15,544 nucleotides of DNA, from the NCBI GenBank assembly GCA_937936675.1, contig CALDDL010000263.1, forward strand, positions 1 through 15,544. The letters are read 5' to 3'. The position numbers and the translations under genes are program-made. A model generated the notes under the pieces. That model did not search any database, was not told where the DNA came from, and was given only the letters and a program-made list of their open reading frames with translations. Positions 7,825 through 15,544 of the stretch are shown here, in pieces (the first letter of the stretch is position 1; each line of letters begins with the position of its first letter). The stretch comes from an uncultured bacterium (GTDB taxonomy: Bacteria > Bacteroidota > Ignavibacteria > Ignavibacteriales > Melioribacteraceae).

Positions 7825-9459
7825 ATGTCATTGAAAAAGAAAGTAAAGTATATTTTTATAACCGGCGGCGTTGTTTCTTCGCTAGGAAAAGGTATCACTG
7901 CAGCCTCATTAGGTTTATTATTAAAACTCCGTGGCTACGCTGTAACTATCCAAAAATTTGATCCATATATTAATGTAGATCCCGGAACTATGAATCCATT
8001 TCAGCACGGTGAGGTTTACGTTACCGATGATGGAGCAGAAACTGATCTCGATCTTGGTCATTATGAAAGATTCTTAAATGAAGATATGACCCGCGCTAAT
8101 AATACTACAACCGGACAGGTCTATTTTGATGTTATCACAAAAGAGAGAAGAGGTGATTTCCTCGGTGCAACTGTTCAAGTGATTCCTCATATAACTGATG
8201 AAATTAAAAATAGAATGAAAGCACTTGGTGAAACCGGAAAATACGATATTATTATTACTGAAATTGGCGGTACAGTCGGTGATATTGAAAGTCTTCCATT
8301 TATTGAAGCTATGCGACAAATTATGCTTGAACTTGGTAGAAAAAATGCTATTAATCTTCATGTAACACTTGTTCCATATATTAAATCAGCAGGCGAAGTA
8401 AAAACAAAACCTACTCAACACAGCGTAAAAAACTTACTAGAATTAGGAATACAACCGAATATTCTTGCGTGCCGTTCTGAAGAAAAAATTGGAAAAGAAT
8501 TAAGAGAAAAGATAGCATTATTCTGTAATGTTGAAAAAGAAGAAGTGATTTCTGTTTATGATTGTTCTACAATTTATGAAGTACCTATTGTTTTGAACAA
8601 ACAAAATTTAGATCGCTTGGTACTTTCCAAATTGAAACTTCCGGAACTGAAATTGAATTTAGATGATTGGAAAAATTTTGTTGATGCTATTAAAACTCCA
8701 GTTGGAGAAGTAAAAATTGCAATTTGTGGAAAATATATTGAAAATAAAGATGCTTATAAAAGTATTTCAGAATCTTTTGTCCATGCAGGATCTGAAAATA
8801 ATGTTAAGGTAATTACAGAATTTGTTAGTGCTGAAGCAGTTGAAACTAAAGGTGCACATAGTTTATTCAAAGGATATCACGGAATTTTGATTCCGGGTGG
8901 ATTTGGTGAAAGAGGTATTGAAGGTAAGATTGAAGCTATTAAATATGCAAGAGAAAATAATATTCCTTTCTTCGGAATATGTCTTGGACTTCAATGCGCA
9001 GTAATAGAATTTGCTCGCAATGTAGCCGGAATTGAAGATGCTAATAGTGCAGAGTTTATTGAACTAAATAAGAATAATGTAATTCATATCATGCCGGATC
9101 AGCTGAATGTAAAAAATAAAGGCGGTTCTATGAGGCTTGGTGCTTATCCATGTGTACTCAGAAAGAAAACCAAAGCTTTTGATGCTTATAAAAAATCAAA
9201 AATTTCAGAAAGGCATCGTCATCGTTTCGAGGTTAATAACGAATTTAGAGAAGTATTGGAAAAAAATGGTCTTATAATAAGTGGATTATCTCCGGATGAA
9301 AAATTAGTTGAGATGGTAGAATTAGAGAATCATCCTTGGTTTGTTGGATGCCAATTCCATCCTGAACTCAAATCAAGAGCTACAAATGCTCATCCGTTAT
9401 TCCGTGAATTCATAAATGCAGCAAAAGAATACTCTAATAAGGACAAAGCAATTGATTAA
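7825..9459 (+). CDS. pyrG: CTP synthase (glutamine-hydrolysing)
   Basis: Amidates UTP to CTP using ATP and ammonia channelled from glutamine, the last step of pyrimidine nucleotide synthesis. At 544 residues it is full length (E. coli 545). The N-terminal synthetase domain (about 1-270) begins KYIFITGGVVSSLGKGI with the ATP-loop Lys22, followed by DPYINVDPGTMNPFQHGEV and the GGTVGDIES Mg/allosteric motif. The class I glutaminase domain (about 295-535) has PGGFGERG, the nucleophile Cys386 in FFGICLGLQ, and the His512/Glu514 pair in CQFHPE. The ATG at 7825 is preferred over an in-frame TTG at 7786. It gives the standard N-terminus, and the TTG lies inside the predicted promoter. No SD is visible, as is common in this group. 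It overlaps the following gene by 8 nt. Confidence 0.97.
   Translation: MSLKKKVKYIFITGGVVSSLGKGITAASLGLLLKLRGYAVTIQKFDPYINVDPGTMNPFQHGEVYVTDDGAETDLDLGHYERFLNEDMTRANNTTTGQVYFDVITKERRGDFLGATVQVIPHITDEIKNRMKALGETGKYDIIITEIGGTVGDIESLPFIEAMRQIMLELGRKNAINLHVTLVPYIKSAGEVKTKPTQHSVKNLLELGIQPNILACRSEEKIGKELREKIALFCNVEKEEVISVYDCSTIYEVPIVLNKQNLDRLVLSKLKLPELKLNLDDWKNFVDAIKTPVGEVKIAICGKYIENKDAYKSISESFVHAGSENNVKVITEFVSAEAVETKGAHSLFKGYHGILIPGGFGERGIEGKIEAIKYARENNIPFFGICLGLQCAVIEFARNVAGIEDANSAEFIELNKNNVIHIMPDQLNVKNKGGSMRLGAYPCVLRKKTKAFDAYKKSKISERHRHRFEVNNEFREVLEKNGLIISGLSPDEKLVEMVELENHPWFVGCQFHPELKSRATNAHPLFREFINAAKEYSNKDKAID
9439..9443 (+). promoter_or_regulatory. Ribosome-binding site supporting a TTG start of the TPR protein
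   Basis: AAGGA, 8 nt before TTG 9452 and inside the end of pyrG. It favours the TTG start over the upstream in-frame ATG at 9416, which would add 12 mostly polar residues in front of the signal peptide. Confidence 0.5.
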
Positions 9460-10939
9460 GAAAACTGTTTTTTTCGTATTTATTTTTTCGGGTCTATTTG
9501 CACAGGGCAATATCAATGGACTTTTAAGCCGTGGCGTCAATTCAGCTTATAATTTAGATTTTACAAATGCCGAACAGTTATTTCATAAAGCAATAGAAAC
9601 AGATCCTGATTCTCCTTTAGGTTTTTATCATGTAGCGCAGCTTCATATTTGGATTTATCTAGGTTCCAAAGACCCCGGCGAATATCTCATATTTCTAAAA
9701 TATTCCGATATGGCTTTGGAAAGAATAAAAAAATTATTAGATAAAAACCCCAAAGATGAATTGATGCTCTATTATCTCGGAAATCTTAGAACCTTAAGAG
9801 CATTAGCTTTTGCAATGAATGATTCGGCTCTAGATGCATTTTGGGAAGCTAAGAACGCAAGAAATTCTTTTGAAGAAGCTTTAGATGTTAATCCTGAATT
9901 TTATGATGCTTATGGCGGGATAGGAGTTTTTGATTATTCACTTACATATATTCCGGGTATGTTCAGATGGGCTATTAATCTCACAGGACTTTCTTCTGAT
10001 CCTAATAGAGGTCTAAAATATTTACTTACTTCTTATAAGAAAGGTAAACTTAACAAAATTGAAACTACTTATCACCTAGCAAGAATTTATACCGAATATC
10101 TGGCAGATTATGATTCTGCAGCAGTTTATCTTCGTGAACTTCTTTCAAAGTATCCTAAGAATACTCTTTTCCTATACCAAAATGCACTCACTTTAATGAA
10201 GGATAAAGAGCTTGATAAAGCAGAATCTGAACTAAATAAAATTTTACGAATTGATAATAAAAAACTTATAGTAGTAAATTCATTGGCAAGATTCCGTCTT
10301 GGAGAAATTTATTTTGCAAAAAATCAATTCCAAAAAAGTATTAATGAATTTAAAAACTTTTTAGAAAAATCGAAAGATTTTGATTTTGTAGGTATGGCTA
10401 ATTTCAAAATTGCTTTAGCTTATGCCATACTTGACGATAAAGAGATGAGTATTAAGCATTTAAATGATGCCAAATCTGGCAATCTTGATCTTTTTGAAGA
10501 CGCTTATGCTAAAAATCGTTCTGAAAAATATTCTGAAAATGGGTTTTCTGATGATGCTCTTTTTGTCTATAAAATGAATAACTATTTTGATAATGGTAAA
10601 TATAAAATCGTTTATGATTCTCTCGCCACCGAATTCAAAAATATTAAAGATATTGATTTGAGAGGTGTTGCATTAGTGCTATTATCTGAATCGTGTATTA
10701 ATTTGAAAAAATATCCTGAAGCCGTTTCTTTCGCCGAATTAGTTAATTCAAATGAATATTCTAAAGAAAAATGGGTAAAACCATACTCAAAATATTTGAT
10801 CGGAAGAGCGAATTTTATTGTAGGTGAAGAAAAAAGTGCTAGTAAATTTTTGGACGATGCAGAGGATTTAAATAATTATGATTTTAAGGACAAAATACAA
10901 TCTCAAATAAATAATATTAAAAGAAAACTAAATAATTGA
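9452..10939 (+). CDS. Exported tetratricopeptide-repeat protein, function unknown
   Basis: From the TTG at 9452 the protein is 495 residues and starts with a textbook signal peptide: two lysines, a hydrophobic core, then a likely cleavage after FSGLFAQ (about residue 18). It is therefore probably periplasmic or surface-exposed. The rest is helical with TPR-type repeats, for example AEQLFHKAIETDPDSPLGFY (about 40-59), ARNSFEEALDVNPEFYDAY (about 136-154), and further copies around 260-330 and 420-470. Residues about 152-200 (DAYGGIGVFDYSL, then GLSSDPNRGLKYL) resemble the signature of the eukaryotic Iml2/TTC39 TPR family. TPRs scaffold protein contacts, and no catalytic motif is seen. The overlap with pyrG suggests co-transcription. 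If the ATG at 9416 were used, the protein would be 507 residues and the signal peptide would be displaced. Confidence 0.8.
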   Translation: MIKKTVFFVFIFSGLFAQGNINGLLSRGVNSAYNLDFTNAEQLFHKAIETDPDSPLGFYHVAQLHIWIYLGSKDPGEYLIFLKYSDMALERIKKLLDKNPKDELMLYYLGNLRTLRALAFAMNDSALDAFWEAKNARNSFEEALDVNPEFYDAYGGIGVFDYSLTYIPGMFRWAINLTGLSSDPNRGLKYLLTSYKKGKLNKIETTYHLARIYTEYLADYDSAAVYLRELLSKYPKNTLFLYQNALTLMKDKELDKAESELNKILRIDNKKLIVVNSLARFRLGEIYFAKNQFQKSINEFKNFLEKSKDFDFVGMANFKIALAYAILDDKEMSIKHLNDAKSGNLDLFEDAYAKNRSEKYSENGFSDDALFVYKMNNYFDNGKYKIVYDSLATEFKNIKDIDLRGVALVLLSESCINLKKYPEAVSFAELVNSNEYSKEKWVKPYSKYLIGRANFIVGEEKSASKFLDDAEDLNNYDFKDKIQSQINNIKRKLNN

Positions 10940-10977
10940 TAAATTATTAGAAAATAATGCTTTAGCTAATGTTTTTA

Positions 10978-11008
10978 TTGATTATTATATGTCATTTCGA
11001 TAATTTTC
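10978..11008 (+). promoter_or_regulatory. Candidate promoter for purN-purH(-mre)
   Basis: This lies in the 81-bp gap, the largest in the window. TTG at 10978-10980 is followed after 20 nt by TAATTTTC (11001-11008), one mismatch from TAnnTTTG. A sigma70-like reading (TTATTG at 10975-10980, 18 nt, GATAAT at 10999-11004) overlaps it. Either would give a very short leader before ATG 11021. The region is so AT-rich that chance matches are likely, so confidence is low. Confidence 0.3.
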
Positions 11009-11020
11009 GCAACCGAAAAA

Positions 11021-11629
11021 ATGTTAAAATTAGCAGTTTTTGTATCGGGCAGAGGGTCTAATTTACAATCATTGATTGAAAAGATTGATCCTGGAAAGGC
11101 AAAAGTCCTTGCAGTAATTAGTAATAAATTTGATTGCTTAGCAATTTCTTACTCAGAAGGATTAGGAATAGATACCATTATTGTTGATGATAAACATTTT
11201 TCAGATTCCATATCCTCCGAAGATATTACAGAACTATTAATAAAAAAAGAAATTTCTCTTATTGTATTAGCAGGATATTTAAAAAAACTACCCGAGTCTT
11301 TGGTTGATAGCTTTGAAAATAAAATTATTAATATACATCCAGCTTTATTGCCATCATTTGGAGGGAAAGGGATGTATGGAATGAACGTACATAAAGCGGT
11401 TTTCAATTCCTCTGCTAAGATTTCAGGTGCTACAGTTCATTTCGTAAATAAAAATTATGATGAAGGTTTAATTATTGCTCAGAGAGCTATTGATATTTCT
11501 AAGGTTCAATCACCCGAAGAGATAGCGTCCATGGTGCTTAAGATTGAACATGAATTGCTCCCTTATGTAGTAAGTTGTTTTGCAGAAAATAGAATATCTA
11601 TCAAAGATAATAGAGTTGAGATTGGTTGA
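11021..11629 (+). CDS. purN: Phosphoribosylglycinamide formyltransferase (GAR transformylase)
   Basis: Transfers a formyl group from 10-formyl-THF to GAR in the third step of de novo purine synthesis, in the cytoplasm. The 202-residue length is normal (E. coli 212). The phosphate-binding loop FVSGRGSNLQ (about 7-16) is intact, as is the catalytic triad: Asn104 and His106 in INIHPALLPSF, and Asp147 in YDEGLIIAQ, equal to E. coli Asn106/His108/Asp144. The FGGKGMYGMNVH insertion after the HPALLP motif is of the kind seen in Bacteroidetes-type PurN. No SD precedes the ATG. Only 4 nt separate it from purH, another formyl-THF-dependent purine enzyme, so the two form a transcription unit. Confidence 0.95.
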   Translation: MLKLAVFVSGRGSNLQSLIEKIDPGKAKVLAVISNKFDCLAISYSEGLGIDTIIVDDKHFSDSISSEDITELLIKKEISLIVLAGYLKKLPESLVDSFENKIINIHPALLPSFGGKGMYGMNVHKAVFNSSAKISGATVHFVNKNYDEGLIIAQRAIDISKVQSPEEIASMVLKIEHELLPYVVSCFAENRISIKDNRVEIG

Positions 11630-11633
11630 TTAA

Positions 11634-13160
11634 ATGGAGAACAGTTTGAAAAAATATGCTTTAATAAGCGTTTCAGATAAAACAGGAATAGTAGAATTAG
11701 CAAAGTCCTTATTAAAAAACCACTATGAAATATTAGCAACCGGAAACACTGCAAAACTCCTAATAGAAAATTCAATTCAATGCCTCGAAATAAGTGAATT
11801 TACATCATTTCCTGAAATATTTTCAGGGAGAGTAAAAACCCTTAATCCTAAAATTTTCGGCGGAATTTTAATGCGCCGAGATAATGAATTAGATATTCTT
11901 CAAGCTAAAGAAAATACTATTCTGCCGATTGATATTGTTTGTGTTAATTTATATCCATTTCCACAAGTTGTGAATCGTAACGATATTTCGCTCGAAGAGA
12001 AAATTGAAAATATCGATATAGGCGGACCAAGCTTAATTAGAGCCTCGGCTAAGAATTATAAATTTGTTTCGGTATTAACTAGTCCTAGTCAGTATGAATC
12101 ATTTTCAAAAGAACTAGATTCCGGTGAAATTAGCAGCGATACAAGAATAAGACTTGCCTCCGATGCTTTCGCACATACTTCTTTTTACGATACATTAATT
12201 GCAAATTTCTTTGAAGATAATTTTAAATTAGATAAAAAAGATTTAAGAATTAATTTAAGTTTTGCTTCGAGTATGAGATATGGCGAGAATCCTCATCAAG
12301 AAGCTTCACTTTACGGGTCTTTTTTCGAGTACTTTGAAATTCTTCACGGAAAAGAATTATCTTACAATAATATCATTGACCTTGCTGCTGCAGTGGACTT
12401 AGTCAATGATTTAAAAGAAAATTCTGCAGTTATAATAAAGCATACTAATCCATCCGGAGCCGCAACATCATCATCTCTATTAGATGCTTATGAAAAAGCA
12501 TTATCTTGCGATCCAGTCTCGGCGTTTGGTGGTATAGTTGCTTTCAATGGAGAAGTGGATGAAATACTTGCAAATAAATTAAATGAAATATTTTTAGAAA
12601 TAATTGTTGCTCCTTCTTATACAGAGGTCGCATTAGAGATTCTCAAAACAAAAAAGAATCGAAGAATAGTTAAACTAATCAAGACTCCCGATGAAAAACT
12701 TAATTATAAATCAGTACCGGGTGGATTAATAGCGCAATCGAAAGATTCTTCAACTATTGCAAAGGACAAATTAAAATTAGTTACAAAAAGAAATTATTCA
12801 GATTCTGAATTAGAGGATCTACTTTTCGCATGGGTTATCTGTAAGCATACAAAATCGAACGCAATAATTTATGTGAAAAATAAAATGGCAATTGGCGTTG
12901 GTGCCGGTCAGATGTCAAGAGTGGATTCGGCAAAGATTGCAGCTTCAAAAGCAAAACAATTTGGACATGATTTAAAAGGTGCGGTGGCTGCTTCAGACGC
13001 ATTTTTTCCATTTGCTGATGGTTTGGATGAAATTGCTTCAAATGGAATTAGTGCAGTGATTCAGCCCGGGGGTTCGGTGCGCGATAACGAAGTAATAGAT
13101 GCTGCCGATAAACATAACATTACAATGGTTTTTTCAAGTATTAGAAATTTTAAACATTAG
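11634..13160 (+). CDS. purH: Bifunctional AICAR transformylase / IMP cyclohydrolase
   Basis: Carries out the last two steps to IMP: formylation of AICAR with 10-formyl-THF, then ring closure. At 508 residues it is near the usual length (E. coli 529). The N-terminal MGS-like cyclohydrolase domain (about 1-145) begins KKYALISVSDKTGI and contains SGRVKTLNPKIFGGIL and GGPSLIRASAKN (130-141). The transformylase domain follows with RYGENPHQEASLYG, and the catalytic Lys269-His270 in IIKHTNPSGA. It ends with SDAFFPFADG, a QPGGSVRDNEVI motif and the characteristic terminal SSIRNFKH. The start lies 4 nt after the purN stop without a good SD, consistent with coupled translation. mreB begins 7 nt after its stop, so the purine genes and the mre genes probably share transcripts. 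Confidence 0.97.
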   Translation: MENSLKKYALISVSDKTGIVELAKSLLKNHYEILATGNTAKLLIENSIQCLEISEFTSFPEIFSGRVKTLNPKIFGGILMRRDNELDILQAKENTILPIDIVCVNLYPFPQVVNRNDISLEEKIENIDIGGPSLIRASAKNYKFVSVLTSPSQYESFSKELDSGEISSDTRIRLASDAFAHTSFYDTLIANFFEDNFKLDKKDLRINLSFASSMRYGENPHQEASLYGSFFEYFEILHGKELSYNNIIDLAAAVDLVNDLKENSAVIIKHTNPSGAATSSSLLDAYEKALSCDPVSAFGGIVAFNGEVDEILANKLNEIFLEIIVAPSYTEVALEILKTKKNRRIVKLIKTPDEKLNYKSVPGGLIAQSKDSSTIAKDKLKLVTKRNYSDSELEDLLFAWVICKHTKSNAIIYVKNKMAIGVGAGQMSRVDSAKIAASKAKQFGHDLKGAVAASDAFFPFADGLDEIASNGISAVIQPGGSVRDNEVIDAADKHNITMVFSSIRNFKH

Positions 13161-13167
13161 AGGCAAC

Positions 13168-14193
13168 ATGGGAATTTTTGATTTATTTTCTACTGATGTA
13201 GCAATTGATTTAGGTACAGCAAATACTTTAATATATATAAAAGGTAAGGGTATTGTCTTAAACGAGCCATCAATTGTGGCTTTTGATAGAAATACTAAAA
13301 AAATTATAGAACTAGGCAATAAAGCAAAAGAGATGCAGGGTAGAGAGCATAGAGAAATTAGGGTTACTAGACCTATGCGCGATGGCGTGATTACGGATTT
13401 TGAAATTGCTGAGGGTATGATAAGAGCGTTTATCAAAAAAGTAACTCCAAATGGATTTAGTTCTAAACGAATTGTAATTGCAGTTCCTAGCGGTGTTACT
13501 GAAGTAGAGAAACGTGCAGTTAGAGATGCCGCTGAGCATGCAGGTGCTAAAGAAGTTCATTTAATTGCTGAACCAATGGCTGCTGCTATTGGCGTTGGTA
13601 TTGACGTGGAAGCTCCTGTTGGTAATATGGTGATTGATATTGGCGGCGGTACCACTGAGATAGCCGTTATTGCATTAGCGGGAATTGTTAATGAAGAATC
13701 GATCCGAATTGCAGGAGATGAAATGAATAATGCTATCATGCAATATTTCAAAAAATCTCATAGCTTATTAATTGGTGAAAGGACTGCTGAATCAATTAAA
13801 TGTGAAGTGGGTTCTGCCGTTCCACTTAAAGAAGAAATCACAATCCAAGTAAAAGGAAGAGATTTAATTGGTGGTATTCCAAAAACTACAGAAGTGGGAT
13901 CAGTAGAAATAAGAGAAGCATTAAATGAAAATATTTCTCAAATAGTTGATGCAGTAAAACAGACATTAGAAAGAACTCCTCCGGAGCTTTCTGCCGATAT
14001 TCTTGATCGTGGTATTATTTTATCTGGAGGTGGTGCTTTATTAAAAGGTCTTGATGAAAGAATTAGAATGGAAACAAATCTTCCCGTCCACGTAGCTGAT
14101 GATCCCCTTACTGCTGTTGTAAGAGGTACCGGAAAGTGTATTGAAAACCTAAGCAAATATTCAAAGGTATTTATCCGTAAAAGAAGTTACTAA
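13168..14193 (+). CDS. mreB: Rod shape-determining actin homologue MreB
   Basis: Bacterial actin that polymerises at the inner membrane and guides the elongation (Rod) complex for lateral wall synthesis. It is 341 residues long, as usual. Its ATPase motifs are complete: phosphate-1 DLGTANT (14-20), phosphate-2 VIDIGGGTTEIAV (155-167), the putative catalytic Glu136 in AEPMAAAIG, and adenosine motif LSGGGALLKGL (285-295). The short N-terminus (MGIFDLFSTD) may serve as a membrane-contact segment. The ATG at 13168 is chosen over an in-frame ATG at 13099. It gives the conserved start and follows the purH stop, with a weak AGAGG at 13159-13163 overlapping that stop. Its own stop overlaps the mreC ATG by one base (TAATG). 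Confidence 0.98.
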   Translation: MGIFDLFSTDVAIDLGTANTLIYIKGKGIVLNEPSIVAFDRNTKKIIELGNKAKEMQGREHREIRVTRPMRDGVITDFEIAEGMIRAFIKKVTPNGFSSKRIVIAVPSGVTEVEKRAVRDAAEHAGAKEVHLIAEPMAAAIGVGIDVEAPVGNMVIDIGGGTTEIAVIALAGIVNEESIRIAGDEMNNAIMQYFKKSHSLLIGERTAESIKCEVGSAVPLKEEITIQVKGRDLIGGIPKTTEVGSVEIREALNENISQIVDAVKQTLERTPPELSADILDRGIILSGGGALLKGLDERIRMETNLPVHVADDPLTAVVRGTGKCIENLSKYSKVFIRKRSY

Positions 14194-15029
14194 TGCTTAA
14201 ATCTATATTACGATATATTGCGAATTATAAAAATTATTTCGTCTATTTATCGATTGCTATTATTAGTATTTTTTTAATAAAATTTAACGACCATCCTAAA
14301 CTCCGTCAAGTTAAAGTTCTTGGTTTAACTAACTTTGCAATAATCAATTATACAATTGATTCAGTAATCGATTTTTTTCGGAGCGACAGCGAAATCAAAG
14401 CTCTTAAATTCCAAAATGCTGAACTAATGATGCAGGTGAATTTATTAAGGCAGAATGAATTCGAAAATAAAAAATTAAAAGAACTCATAAACTTATCGGA
14501 TACATCAAAATTTGATTTAATCCCCGTCAATGTTGTTTCAAAATTAGTTACAAGAACTCAAGGAACTTTTTTATTGAATAAAGGGAAGAACGACAGTATT
14601 TCCACAGGGATGCCGGTTATTGACGAAAAAGGTTTAGTTGGAATCGTTTCGGAAGTTACATCAGATTTCTCCGTTGTCAAGACTTTAAAAAATTCCACAC
14701 TTAGCATTGCAATAACAATTCAGAGAACAAATGTTGATGGTATTATGAATTGGGATGGCAAAGAATTAATAATAAAAAATATACCAACCACTTATGATGT
14801 TATTCCCGGAGATAGAATTGAGACATCGGATTTTAGCACTTTATTCCCACCGGCGGTTCCAGTTGGTTTAGTTTTAGAAAAAAAATCTAATGCATTGGGA
14901 TTGCTGCATAATATTTCCGTTAAACCTGCTGCAGATATCGATGGTGCAGAAAATTTATTTATTGTAAGATACCAATCTAGTATCCAAGCAATAAAGTTGA
15001 AGAATAAATTAATGGAGGGTAATAATTGA
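14193..15029 (+). CDS. mreC: Rod shape-determining protein MreC
   Basis: Bitopic inner-membrane protein whose periplasmic domain binds and activates PBP2 within the Rod complex. The 278 residues show one membrane segment (about 14-30), a coiled-coil stretch (about 63-100, alternating Leu/Asn/Glu/Lys residues), then the beta-rich MreC core. That core has GMPVIDEKGLVGIVSEV (139-155), a VDGIMNWDG motif (about 181-189) and FPPAVPVGLV (218-227). The start codon shares a base with the mreB stop, which implies translational coupling; no strong SD is seen. Its stop overlaps the mreD start. Position between mreB and mreD confirms the call. Confidence 0.93.
   Translation: MLKSILRYIANYKNYFVYLSIAIISIFLIKFNDHPKLRQVKVLGLTNFAIINYTIDSVIDFFRSDSEIKALKFQNAELMMQVNLLRQNEFENKKLKELINLSDTSKFDLIPVNVVSKLVTRTQGTFLLNKGKNDSISTGMPVIDEKGLVGIVSEVTSDFSVVKTLKNSTLSIAITIQRTNVDGIMNWDGKELIIKNIPTTYDVIPGDRIETSDFSTLFPPAVPVGLVLEKKSNALGLLHNISVKPAADIDGAENLFIVRYQSSIQAIKLKNKLMEGNN
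15014..15019 (+). promoter_or_regulatory. Shine-Dalgarno supporting a TTG start of mreD
   Basis: GGAGGG, 6 nt before TTG 15026, inside the end of mreC. One of only two strong SDs in the window. It compensates for the weak TTG start and fixes the mreD N-terminus. Confidence 0.75.
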
Positions 15030-15511
15030 TTAATATTGCTTTCCTTAAAACAATTGTTATAGGATTTATTTTAGTACTAGTCCAGGTGATTGCAATTCCA
15101 TATATCTCTATCGAAAATATTTCTCCTTTTCTGCCAATATTGCCTTTAGTATATTTTACTTTATTAAATGGTCAAATATTTGGGACTGTTTCCGGAGCAA
15201 TAATTGGATTAATTTTCGATATTGTTTCAGGAGGATTATTTGGCGGTGGTGTATTGGCATTATCAACTGCCGGTTTCATTACAGGTTATTTTTATAGTGA
15301 AAATAAAATTGATATAAATCTACGTTCTTTTTGGTTTATTGTTTATCTTTTTATAGCCACATTTTCATTTTCATTTTTATATGCATCTCTTTCTGCCAAT
15401 AATCCTAGTGTAACTTTTCTTTCTCTGATTTTTTTTGAAGGACTTTTACCTGCTTTCTATACCTCAATTATTGGGGCATTGTTTTATTTATTTATTTCGA
15501 AAAGAGATTAA
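15026..15511 (+). CDS. mreD: Rod shape-determining membrane protein MreD
   Basis: Polytopic inner-membrane partner of MreC, MreB, PBP2 and RodA in lateral wall growth. The 161-residue length is typical. Hydrophobic segments near residues 8-27, 33-48, 50-68, 72-92, 104-124 and 133-156 give five or six membrane spans. The motif GLIFDIVSGGLFGGGVLAL (about 61-79) matches the conserved G-x-x-x-D region of the family. MreD sequences diverge strongly, so the identification relies on topology, length and position after mreC. The start is TTG overlapping the mreC stop (TTGA), backed by the GGAGGG at 15014-15019. The next gene begins 1 nt after the stop. Confidence 0.87.
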   Translation: MINIAFLKTIVIGFILVLVQVIAIPYISIENISPFLPILPLVYFTLLNGQIFGTVSGAIIGLIFDIVSGGLFGGGVLALSTAGFITGYFYSENKIDINLRSFWFIVYLFIATFSFSFLYASLSANNPSVTFLSLIFFEGLLPAFYTSIIGALFYLFISKRD

Positions 15512-15512
15512 T

Positions 15513-15544
15513 ATGAATGATTCTTTTTTTGGTTCTTATTTTAG
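15513..15544 (+). CDS. Start of the next gene, probably penicillin-binding protein 2 (PBP2), 3'-truncated
   Basis: An ATG one base after the mreD stop opens a frame reading MNDSFFGSYF up to the window end. Ten residues cannot identify a protein. In most bacteria with mreBCD the next gene is the transpeptidase PBP2 (mrdA) and then rodA, so PBP2 is the likely call by position only. No promoter or terminator separates it from mreD, which fits an extended mre-mrd operon. Confidence 0.5.
   Translation, partial: MNDSFFGSYF

Noticed and set aside
10943..10958. Small inverted repeat ATTATT-AGAA-AATAAT after the TPR gene as a terminator
   Set aside because: The stem is only 6 A-T pairs and no T-tract follows; such repeats are expected by chance in sequence this AT-rich.
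13099..13167. Upstream ATG extending MreB by 23 residues into purH
   Set aside because: The conserved MreB N-terminus begins at 13168; the extension is out-of-frame purH sequence.
13134..13560. Antisense open frames over mreB (100 and 82 codons)
   Set aside because: No SD, low-complexity hydrophobic or Ser-rich translations, and complete overlap with the well-supported mreB; these are shadows of the coding strand.

Overview
The window is a compact, AT-rich, all-forward-strand stretch of a bacterial chromosome. It carries housekeeping genes and one very large unusual fusion gene. Four signs point to the Bacteroidota/Chlorobiota group, most plausibly an Ignavibacteria-like lineage: low GC, a citrate synthase of the mitochondrial-like subfamily, the order purN-purH-mreB-mreC-mreD, and a promoter-like site matching the Bacteroidetes consensus (TTTG / TAnnTTTG). 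This placement is an inference from gene content and style. No rRNA or other phylogenetic marker was compared.

Layout. Positions 1-735 hold the 3' half of a squalene-pathway FAD oxidoreductase (HpnE-like), cut by the window edge. A strong Shine-Dalgarno sequence overlapping its stop codon leads into citrate synthase (746-2053), which ends in a perfect 10-bp hairpin terminator (2062-2101). A membrane-anchored or exported lytic transglycosylase starts only 13 nt after the T-tract (2115-3050). One base after its stop begins a 1573-residue protein (3052-7773) with an acyl-CoA-ligase-type adenylation module at the N-terminus, a GNAT acetyltransferase at the C-terminus, and nearly 800 residues between them that I cannot assign. 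CTP synthase pyrG (7825-9459) follows, probably from its own promoter, and overlaps an exported TPR protein (9452-10939). After the largest gap (81 bp), purN (11021-11629) and purH (11634-13160) encode two one-carbon-transfer steps of purine synthesis, purH also closing the ring to IMP. Seven bases later mreB starts, running into mreC and mreD with overlapping stop/start codons. A further ORF, probably the PBP2 gene, starts at 15513 and leaves the window.

How it fits together. The right half links nucleotide synthesis (pyrG, purN, purH) with the cell-elongation machinery (mreBCD plus probable PBP2). The lytic transglycosylase at 2115 also acts on peptidoglycan. The left half holds lipid and central carbon functions (HpnE-like, citrate synthase, ligase-GNAT fusion). 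No tRNA, rRNA, CRISPR array, insertion sequence or phage feature was seen, and no gene-free stretch exceeds 81 bases. The item most worth attention is the ligase-GNAT fusion with its unassigned central region.
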